5,148 bases of DNA. It comes from JBIQLO01 sp044464175. Its GTDB lineage: Bacteria > Planctomycetota > Phycisphaerae > Tepidisphaerales > Tepidisphaeraceae. Within the stretch, counting starts at the first letter, position 1; each line of letters opens with the position of its first letter. Below, in pieces: positions 1-4,412 of the stretch. The notes beneath the pieces were generated by a model that did no database searches, was not told the DNA's origin, and worked only from the letters and a program-made list of their open reading frames with translations. Both the position numbers and the translations under genes were made by a program. Where the stretch lies: contig JBIQLO010000254.1 in NCBI GenBank assembly GCA_044464175.1, positions 1 to 5,148 on the forward strand. Direction: 5' to 3'.

Positions 1-687
1 GACCTGTTTGCCATGCGGGAGTATCTCAAACGGGCGGCGGTTCTGGTGTATCAGCAGCGCCATGCCTTTTTGAACATGGCGCACATGACCAACACCCAGA
101 TCATCCCGATCAACACCTGGGCCGGAATGAACCTGGACTGGGAGATGCACTATGGGATGGATGATTTTCAGGACCGCTTCAGCCGCGATTTCATCCGGAC
201 GGAGACGATCGGGCTGCAATCCGGATGCGTGCCGGTGGTTCTCAACGGAATCCGCGGGCAGGCCACGCCCCAGCGGCGGGCGTTCGTGGACCGCACGCAG
301 ACGGCGGCGACGGTGGTGCATGAGATCAGGGTGTGGCCCTCGCCGCCCAAGATCGCGCAAAAGGTGCATGCGATGATGGATGAATTTGGCTATGGACGCC
401 CCGACTGCCGCGTGTTCACCTACTGGCAAAAGCCGTTTCCCGCGTCGTTGAGCGGGCCGGATGCCCAGGCGCTGATCCTCAGCCGGGAGGGGCGGGCGTT
501 GATCTTTGTCGCCAGTTATGGTTCGGATGGGGAATGCACGCTGACGCTGGATCCTAAGGCGCTGGGGCTGAAGGGCGGCGGTTCGTTTGTGAACCTGGAG
601 GATGACCAGCCGGTTCGCAAGACGGGCGAATTCACCGCGCAGTTTCAACTGCCGCACCACGATTTCCGCATTCTGGCGTATCGATAG
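1..687 (+). CDS. C-terminal part of a glycoside-hydrolase-like protein (DUF6067-like), 5' end outside window
   Basis: The frame is open from base 1 and ends at TAG 685-687, so 228 C-terminal residues are visible; the ATG at 13 is internal, because in-frame codons DLFA precede it without a stop. The first ~130 residues are rich in aromatic and acidic residues, with NTWAGMNLDWEMHYG followed by DFQDRFSRDFIRTE, and resemble the C-terminal half of the catalytic barrel of DUF6067/GH-like proteins common in PVC bacteria. The last ~80 residues (from ALILSREGRALIFVASYG to the terminal DFRILAYR) look like the small beta-sandwich that closes many glycosidases. The likely role is hydrolysis of a glycan, but neither the substrate nor the catalytic residues can be named from this fragment. 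The next gene, a LamG protein, starts 9 bases downstream and is probably co-transcribed. The family call rests on pattern resemblance only; that this is a real gene is nearly certain. Confidence 0.6.
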   Translation, partial: DLFAMREYLKRAAVLVYQQRHAFLNMAHMTNTQIIPINTWAGMNLDWEMHYGMDDFQDRFSRDFIRTETIGLQSGCVPVVLNGIRGQATPQRRAFVDRTQTAATVVHEIRVWPSPPKIAQKVHAMMDEFGYGRPDCRVFTYWQKPFPASLSGPDAQALILSREGRALIFVASYGSDGECTLTLDPKALGLKGGGSFVNLEDDQPVRKTGEFTAQFQLPHHDFRILAYR

Positions 688-693
688 GAAGGG
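686..693 (+). promoter_or_regulatory. Ribosome binding site for the LamG gene
   Basis: AGGAAGGG overlaps the stop codon of the upstream gene. AGGA (686-689) lies 7 bases before ATG 697 and 10 before ATG 700; TTG 694 is too close. This favours ATG 697 and suggests translational coupling to the glycosidase gene. Confidence 0.6.
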
Positions 694-696
694 TTG

Positions 697-1491
697 ATGA
701 TGGGATACCGGCTGATTTGTTGTCTTCTGCTTCTGGGGGCCGTGCCTGCGGCGGGCGCTGGTGCGCCGCCGCCCAGGGAGGAGAATCCAGCGCTGTCACT
801 GTTGAATAATGCCATCACGTTCTACGCCGGGTTCGATGCTCAACTGCCGGCGGCCGATCTGGCCAATGGGAAGGCCGAGCCGGTCTCCGTTGCAGGCAAG
901 CCGGTATTTTTGCCCGGCCGGTTCGGCCAGGCGCTGCTGACGGGGCAGAAGGGGGGCGGCGCGATGGTCACATACGCCACGCCGGGCAACGTGGATTTCA
1001 CCAAACCCGGGGCGCTGTCGTTCTGGGCGGCGCCGGTGAAGTGGATTGAGCCGGGGGAGCAGCCGCAGCGGCCGTATCTGCATCTGCTGGCGGTGCCCGC
1101 GCCGCGCGGGGCGCTGCTGATTGAACGGATGGGATTCAGCCTCAAGCCGAAGCGGGCCGACCGGTTGCTTCTGGGCTATTTCAATATGCCGGAACTCAAG
1201 ACGGCGATGGCCGGATATCCCACGGAGCAATGGAAGGCGGGGGAGTGGCGGCTGGTGGTGATGAACTGGGATGTCAATGGATTTTCGGCCAGTTTCAACG
1301 GCGCTGCGCCCCACCGCGTGGAATTCAGCCGCCGTTTGAAGGAGGGGGATTTTTCCACCACGGGCCCGAAGGCGCTGGTGCAGATCGGCAACACGGGTTC
1401 GGAAACCACGCTCATTGACGAGCTGACCTTTTACAACCGGCCGCTGCGGCCCGAGGAAATCAAAGCCATTGCGGGTGTCAAGGCGGAGTAG
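697..1491 (+). CDS. Exported LamG / concanavalin A-like jellyroll domain protein
   Basis: 264 residues from ATG 697; TTG 694 and ATG 700 are in-frame alternatives, and the ribosome binding site fits 697 or 700. Residues ~2-23 form a signal peptide: an Arg, a Leu/Cys-rich hydrophobic core, then Ala/Gly residues suited to signal peptidase I. The two adjacent Cys sit inside the core, so a lipobox is unlikely. The mature part reads as one beta-jellyroll of the LamG/laminin-G-like superfamily: AITFYAGFDA near the start, PGRFGQALLTG, a central PGALSFWAAPVKW strand, EWRLVVMNWD, and the hallmark ending IDELTFYNRPLRPEEIKA. Such domains bind carbohydrate or mediate adhesion, and no catalytic site is evident. 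Being coupled to a glycosidase-like gene suggests a glycan-binding helper acting outside the cytoplasm. The fold and export are well supported; the ligand is unknown. Confidence 0.8.
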   Translation: MMGYRLICCLLLLGAVPAAGAGAPPPREENPALSLLNNAITFYAGFDAQLPAADLANGKAEPVSVAGKPVFLPGRFGQALLTGQKGGGAMVTYATPGNVDFTKPGALSFWAAPVKWIEPGEQPQRPYLHLLAVPAPRGALLIERMGFSLKPKRADRLLLGYFNMPELKTAMAGYPTEQWKAGEWRLVVMNWDVNGFSASFNGAAPHRVEFSRRLKEGDFSTTGPKALVQIGNTGSETTLIDELTFYNRPLRPEEIKAIAGVKAE

Positions 1492-1504
1492 GCGGAGAGG
1501 CGGA
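1482..1504 (+). repeat. Triple GGCGGA repeat at the end of the LamG gene
   Basis: GGCGGA occurs at 1482-1487, 1491-1496 and 1499-1504, separated by 3 and 2 bases. The TAG stop (1489-1491) lies between the first two copies. It may come from slippage; no function is evident. Confidence 0.5.
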
Positions 1505-1517
1505 AGTAATTTTCCGC
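1500..1517. other. Short hairpin downstream of the LamG gene
   Basis: GCGGAA (1500-1505) pairs perfectly with TTCCGC (1512-1517) around a 6-base loop. No T-tract follows, so it is not a convincing intrinsic terminator; it could stabilise the 3' end of the message. It is the only candidate for transcript-end structure between the LamG gene and xseA. Confidence 0.25.
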
Positions 1518-1595
1518 AGTCCGCGTTGGCGCGTTGTCAGAGAGGGAGCGAGACAAGCCGAAGTTTATCCTGGAATTTCGCCAGGGAGAGTACTG

Positions 1596-1628
1596 ATGGA
1601 ATTGAACGCCTACCTGGACGATTCTTGA
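1596..1628 (+). CDS. Possible 10-residue leader peptide upstream of xseA
   Basis: ATG 1596 opens a frame encoding MELNAYLDDS and ending at TGA 1626-1628. It is preceded by a purine-rich GGGAGAG (1584-1590) at 5 bases spacing, a better ribosome binding site than xseA itself has. It ends 27 bases before the TTG start of xseA. No run of a regulatory amino acid is present, and no terminator/antiterminator pair is visible, so classical attenuation is not supported. It may be a chance frame or the remnant of a lost gene. Confidence 0.15.
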   Translation: MELNAYLDDS

Positions 1629-1634
1629 CGATTC
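1617..1634. repeat. Direct repeat GACGATTC upstream of xseA
   Basis: Two perfect copies of GACGATTC, at 1617-1624 and 1627-1634, are spaced 10 bases start to start, close to one helical turn. The second copy overlaps the candidate -35 element TTGACG. It could be a tandem protein-binding site or simple slippage. Confidence 0.35.
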
Positions 1635-1652
1635 CCTAACCAACCTTAGGAT
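1625..1652 (+). promoter_or_regulatory. Candidate sigma70-type promoter of xseA
   Basis: TTGACG (1625-1630, 5 of 6 consensus) is followed after 16 bases by TAGGAT (1647-1652, 4 of 6). Transcription would begin near 1659, just past the TTG start codon of xseA. If the promoter is real, translation should start at ATG 1686 instead. The match is moderate and could be chance. Confidence 0.25.
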
Positions 1653-1655
1653 GAA

Positions 1656-3245
1656 TTGCTGGAAACGAACCAGACTCCCAGCGCCATGCCCGGTTTTTTT
1701 GATGTCCAGGAATCGCTTGTCCGTCCCAAGGCGGCCGCCGCGCCGGCCGGAGAGGGGCCGCAGGTAATTTCCGTCTCGCAGCTGACCCTGCAGATCGGTC
1801 GCACGCTCAAGTCGGCTTTTCCCGGCCAGATCTGGGTTCGGGGCGAAGTCAGCAACTGTTCGCTTCCCCCTTCGGGCCATATTTACTTCACGTTGAAAGA
1901 GGGACGGGACTGCATCAACGTGGTGCTGTTCAATTCCGATGCCCGGCGACTGAAGTTCAAGCCCGCCAATGGCCTGGAACTGATCGTCGGCGGCACGGTC
2001 GATGTCTATGGCGCGCGGGGGTATTACCAGTTAAAGGCCCAGACGCTTCAGCCGGCGGGGGAGGGGGCGCTGGAGCTGGCGTTTCGGCAGCTCAAGGCGA
2101 AGCTGGAGGCGGAGGGATTGTTTGAGCCGGAGCGCAAGCTGCCCCTGCCGCCGTATCCGGTGCGCCTGGCGCTGGTTACCAGCCGGCAGGCGGCCGGGCT
2201 TCAGGACATGCTCAAGATTCTTCGGCCGCTGCGTTATCTTGCGTTGTTCGTGTATCACGTTCCTGTGCAGGGAGAGGGGGCGGCGCAGAAAATCGCCGAG
2301 GCGCTGCTTCACCTGAACAGTCATTCCGCCCAGATCGGCGGGATCGACGCGATTCTGCTGGGGCGCGGGGGGGGATCGCTGGAGGATTTGTGGGCGTTCA
2401 ACGAGGAGCCGGTGGCCCGGGCCATCGCGGCCTCGCGCATCCCGGTCATCACGGGCATCGGGCATGAGGTGGATGTCTCCATCGCCGATCTGGTGGCCGA
2501 CTACCATGCGCACACGCCGACCAAAGCGGCCGAGGTTGTGATTCAACACTGGAAGCAGGCCGCCCGGACGCTGGAATACGCCGGCACGCGGCTGCGCACC
2601 GCCGCGCGCAATTACCTGCGCGACGGCCGGCAGCGCCTCAGCGGGATCGAACGCCACGAGCTGTTCCGCCGGCCGGTGGATCAGGTCAACCGATTCCGCC
2701 AGCTGGTGGATGACCGGCAGCGCGACCTGGCGCGGGCCGCCGATCAGCGGCTGCGGTCGGAGCGACGGCGGTTGGAGCTGTGTCGCCAGCGGCTGGAATC
2801 GTTCGCGCCATCGGCCATTCTGGCCCGCCGGCGAAAGGGGCTGCATGAACTGGAGCGACGGCTGCAGCAGGCGGCGGCGGCGCCGCTGCGGAGGGCCCGC
2901 CAGCGGGTGGACCGCGCCGACGCGACGCTGGCGGCGCTTCATCCGCGGCGTTTACTGCTTCGCCGCGCTGAGCAACTGGAGTCGCTGGTTCGGCGGGTGG
3001 ACCGGGCGGCGGGCGCCACGCGCCGGCGTTTCGGGCAGCAGTTGGACATGCTCGAGAAGCACCTTCATGCGCTGGGACCCCAGCAGGTGCTGGAGCGCGG
3101 GTATACGATGACCCTGGACCGCAAGGGGCGGCCGATCCGACGGGCCGATCAGCTCCAGCCGGGGGACCGGCTCCTGACTCGTTTTGCCGATGGGGAGGTG
3201 GAATCGACCGTGCGCGATGCCAGGCAGGGGGAGCTCTTTTCGTAA
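1656..3245 (+). CDS. xseA: Exodeoxyribonuclease VII large subunit
   Basis: 529 residues. With XseB it degrades single-stranded DNA in both directions to oligonucleotides, in the cytoplasm, during repair. Residues ~36-135 are the OB-fold DNA-binding domain (IWVRGEVSN, SGHIYFTLK, LQPAGEGALE). The catalytic domain follows with VTSRQAAGLQD, GRGGGSLEDLWAFN and GIGHEVDVSIADL; D184, R237, H270 and D273 match the residues reported as essential in E. coli XseA (D155, R205, H238, D241). Residues ~300-470 are a long Arg-rich helical region, and LERGYTMT at 479-486 begins the conserved C-terminal strand segment. It is about 70 residues longer than the E. coli protein. The start is uncertain: TTG 1656 has AGGA 4 bases upstream, while ATG 1686 has no clear ribosome binding site but is a standard start; an in-frame TAG at 1647 bars anything earlier. 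Both choices retain the whole conserved core. No xseB follows; an acyltransferase gene starts 18 bases on. Confidence 0.97.
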   Translation: MLETNQTPSAMPGFFDVQESLVRPKAAAAPAGEGPQVISVSQLTLQIGRTLKSAFPGQIWVRGEVSNCSLPPSGHIYFTLKEGRDCINVVLFNSDARRLKFKPANGLELIVGGTVDVYGARGYYQLKAQTLQPAGEGALELAFRQLKAKLEAEGLFEPERKLPLPPYPVRLALVTSRQAAGLQDMLKILRPLRYLALFVYHVPVQGEGAAQKIAEALLHLNSHSAQIGGIDAILLGRGGGSLEDLWAFNEEPVARAIAASRIPVITGIGHEVDVSIADLVADYHAHTPTKAAEVVIQHWKQAARTLEYAGTRLRTAARNYLRDGRQRLSGIERHELFRRPVDQVNRFRQLVDDRQRDLARAADQRLRSERRRLELCRQRLESFAPSAILARRRKGLHELERRLQQAAAAPLRRARQRVDRADATLAALHPRRLLLRRAEQLESLVRRVDRAAGATRRRFGQQLDMLEKHLHALGPQQVLERGYTMTLDRKGRPIRRADQLQPGDRLLTRFADGEVESTVRDARQGELFS

Positions 3246-3263
3246 GCGATCGCCAAAATTTCC

Positions 3264-3920
3264 ATGAAGCCAAATGAAGATGATCCAGCCCCACACCCGA
3301 GCGTCCGTACCCTGCTGGGGATTAGTCGCGTGTTTTGCCGGGTGTATCATGGGCTGAGGATTCAATCTCCCGTATTTCTGCCGCGGCGCGGGGCGGCGAT
3401 TCTCATTTCCAACCATATCAGCGGGCTGGACCCACTGTTATTGCAATCCACCACGCCGCGGCTGATCACCTGGATGATGGCTCGGGAATATTATGAGATA
3501 GCGGCCATGGGGTGGATATTCCGGCGCTCGGGCATGATTCCCACCAGTCGCAACGGGCGGGACATGGCGGCGATGCGGTCGGCGCTGCGCGTGCTGGGTC
3601 AGGGGGGGGTGGTCGGGATTTTTCCCGAGGGGCGGATCGAAACGGAAAAGCGACTGTTGCCGTTTCATCTGGGGGTGGCGTTGCTGGCAATGCGGTCCGG
3701 CGTGCCGGTCTATCCCGCCTGCCTGGAGGGGGCGCAGCGGGGGAGGTCGATGCTGGCGGCCTGCCTGCTGCCGGCGCGGGCTGTGGTCCGGTTCGGTGCG
3801 GCGATTCATCTTCCCAAAGGGGATCCCACCCGGCAGACGCTGGTTGAGGCAACGGAACAATTGCGCCAAGCTGTTCAGTTTCTTTCATCGCCATCACCCG
3901 AATCTTTTAACATAGCTTGA
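3264..3920 (+). CDS. 1-acyl-sn-glycerol-3-phosphate acyltransferase family protein (PlsC-like)
   Basis: 218 residues from ATG 3264. PlsC-family enzymes transfer a fatty acyl chain to lysophosphatidic acid to give phosphatidic acid at the inner face of the cytoplasmic membrane. The four blocks are present in order: NHISGLD (50-56), fitting NHxSxxD with catalytic H51 and D56; GMIPTSRNGRD (90-100) with the substrate-binding Arg; FPEGRIETEK (120-129), the FPEG block; and GVPVYPACLEG (146-156). No clear N-terminal membrane helix is seen, so the protein is probably peripheral. FPEG is followed by R-I-E rather than the usual T-R-S, which may hint at a different acyl acceptor. There is no clear ribosome binding site, and the 18-base gap after xseA suggests co-transcription and coupling. 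The TGA stop (3918-3920) lies inside the -35 element of a downstream promoter. The family is certain; the exact substrate is not, so no symbol is given. Confidence 0.92.
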   Translation: MKPNEDDPAPHPSVRTLLGISRVFCRVYHGLRIQSPVFLPRRGAAILISNHISGLDPLLLQSTTPRLITWMMAREYYEIAAMGWIFRRSGMIPTSRNGRDMAAMRSALRVLGQGGVVGIFPEGRIETEKRLLPFHLGVALLAMRSGVPVYPACLEGAQRGRSMLAACLLPARAVVRFGAAIHLPKGDPTRQTLVEATEQLRQAVQFLSSPSPESFNIA

Positions 3921-3945
3921 CAGGGGTGAAGTTGAATCCAATAAT
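3917..3945 (+). promoter_or_regulatory. Near-consensus sigma70-type promoter at the end of the acyltransferase gene
   Basis: TTGACA (3917-3922) is a perfect -35 element, followed after 17 bases by AATAAT (3940-3945), 5 of 6 for the -10 element: 11 of 12 consensus positions at optimal spacing. The predicted start of transcription is near 3952. The -35 overlaps the last codon and stop of the upstream gene. Such a match is unlikely by chance in GC-rich DNA, but no sigma factor data support it here. Confidence 0.6.
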
Positions 3946-3951
3946 ACGGGC

Positions 3952-4147
3952 AGAGGGAAGGGGAGGAATAGAAAAAGTTGGAGAGATCGGAAAGCAATCG
4001 CCGAAGAATTACGTGTTGGGGGCAATGAATGAAATTGACCTTCGCTTCAACGGAGCCTACGCTGAAGCATTGATGAAAAAGCTCGCGCCACGGCGCATTT
4101 TCTCCCCTCCGGAAGACAGCGTGCTGAAAAGCCGCTGTCTTCTTTTT
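3952..4147 (+). ncRNA. Candidate structured small RNA, about 195 nt, family unknown
   Basis: The segment runs from the predicted start of a near-consensus promoter to the T-tract of a strong intrinsic terminator. Its 5' end (3956-3965, with A3958 bulged) can form 9 pairs with 4102-4110, immediately before the terminator stem, and A residues at 3972-3976 can pair with T 4098-4101 beyond a bulge. Inside this closing stem, local hairpins are possible: CAAT 4023-4026 with ATTG 4034-4037, GCTTCA 4044-4049 with TGAAGC 4063-4068, and GCGC 4085-4088 with GCGC 4093-4096. G+C in 3951-4020 is 34 of 70, lower than the genes around it. The only frame of any length (ATG 4025) continues past the terminator to 4246 and resembles no family. 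I do not see the conserved SRP RNA core or a tRNA. A 6S-like regulator or an unknown RNA remain possible, as does a mere 3' untranslated region of the upstream operon. Confidence 0.45.
4112..4147 (+). terminator. Strong Rho-independent terminator
   Basis: GAAGACAGCG (4112-4121) pairs perfectly over 10 bp with CGCTGTCTTC (4133-4142); the 11-base loop may tighten through an inner GC/GC pair. TTTTT follows at once (4143-4147), then TG and TTTT. The T-tract lies only on the + side, so it ends transcripts moving rightward: the candidate small RNA and any read-through from xseA and the acyltransferase gene. Confidence 0.88.
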
Positions 4148-4207
4148 GTGTTTTCACTTTCTGAATCAGTCACGCGGCGGAGCCAGCGTCGTCGACCGGC
4201 GCCGGGG

Positions 4208-4225
4208 CGATGGCGGGCACCATCG
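4208..4225. other. Perfect inverted repeat in the 4155-4343 intergenic stretch
   Basis: CGATGG (4208-4213) and CCATCG (4220-4225) are perfect inverted arms around 6 bases, giving an 18-base dyad. It could be an operator for the regulator downstream, about 120 bases upstream of its promoter's -35 element, or a hairpin. The rest of this stretch holds only a short TCCGCCG direct repeat (4251-4257, 4261-4267) and a doubtful small frame. Confidence 0.3.
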
Positions 4226-4347
4226 AGATTGCCGGATTCCGACTGAACTTTCCGCCGAAATCCGCCGCAGCACATCCAAGATGGTGCGTGTGCCACGTCA
4301 TGAGCCTGCGCTGGACAGAGCCTGTGGACGCTCCGCTTTTTGATTGA
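4210..4347 (+). CDS. Doubtful 45-residue open frame
   Basis: ATG 4210 opens a frame of 45 codons ending at TGA 4345-4347. The peptide begins MAGTIEIAGFRLNF and ends in PLFD. The first half has codon use like the neighbouring genes; the second half, with clustered Cys and Trp, looks less like protein. There is no convincing ribosome binding site, and no promoter is seen between the terminator and this frame. Its stop lies inside the -35 element of the next promoter. It is most likely a chance frame or the remnant of a longer gene. Confidence 0.12.
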   Translation: MAGTIEIAGFRLNFPPKSAAAHPRWCVCHVMSLRWTEPVDAPLFD

Positions 4348-4372
4348 CACCCCGGCCCGATGGCGGTAGCCT
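4344..4372 (+). promoter_or_regulatory. Promoter of the GntR/LacI-type regulator
   Basis: A perfect -35 TTGACA (4344-4349) is followed after 17 bases by TAGCCT (4367-4372), which keeps the key T1, A2 and T6 of the -10 element. Transcription would start near 4379, giving a leader of about 34 bases. The weak -10 fits a modest or activated promoter. Confidence 0.6.
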
Positions 4373-4403
4373 GACTCAATCAGATGCTCCTGTTCCCTTC
4401 CGC

Positions 4404-4407
4404 GGAG
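4404..4407 (+). promoter_or_regulatory. Ribosome binding site of the regulator gene
   Basis: GGAG lies 5 bases before ATG 4413 and fixes that start. It sits next to the palindrome TCCGCGGA (4399-4406), which could partly hide it or serve as a small operator half-site. Confidence 0.65.
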
Positions 4408-4412
4408 CCCTC

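Noticed and set aside
796..1314. 172-codon - strand frame within the LamG gene
   Set aside because: Arg/His/Pro-rich antisense shadow with no recognisable domain.
1534..1556. TTGTC/GACAA inverted repeat upstream of xseA
   Set aside because: Only 5 bp with a 13-base loop; expected by chance.
1569..1585. CCTGG/CCAGG hairpin upstream of xseA
   Set aside because: A 5-bp stem without a T-tract; too weak to call a terminator or riboswitch.
2031..2942. 303-codon - strand frame within xseA
   Set aside because: Gln/Arg/Pro-rich antisense shadow of a well-conserved gene.
3246..3253. GCGATCGC palindrome directly after the xseA stop
   Set aside because: A single octamer identical to the cyanobacterial HIP1 element; one copy in GC-rich DNA is not meaningful.
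3917..4246. 109-codon + strand frame starting at TTG 3917 or ATG 4025
   Set aside because: It runs straight through the strong terminator at 4112-4147, its second half is Arg/Pro-rich like GC-rich noise, and it resembles no family. The TTG is the -35 element of a promoter.
4057..4350. 97-codon - strand frame across the intergenic region
   Set aside because: No recognisable domain, no ribosome binding site, and it overlaps the terminator stem and the regulator promoter in antisense.
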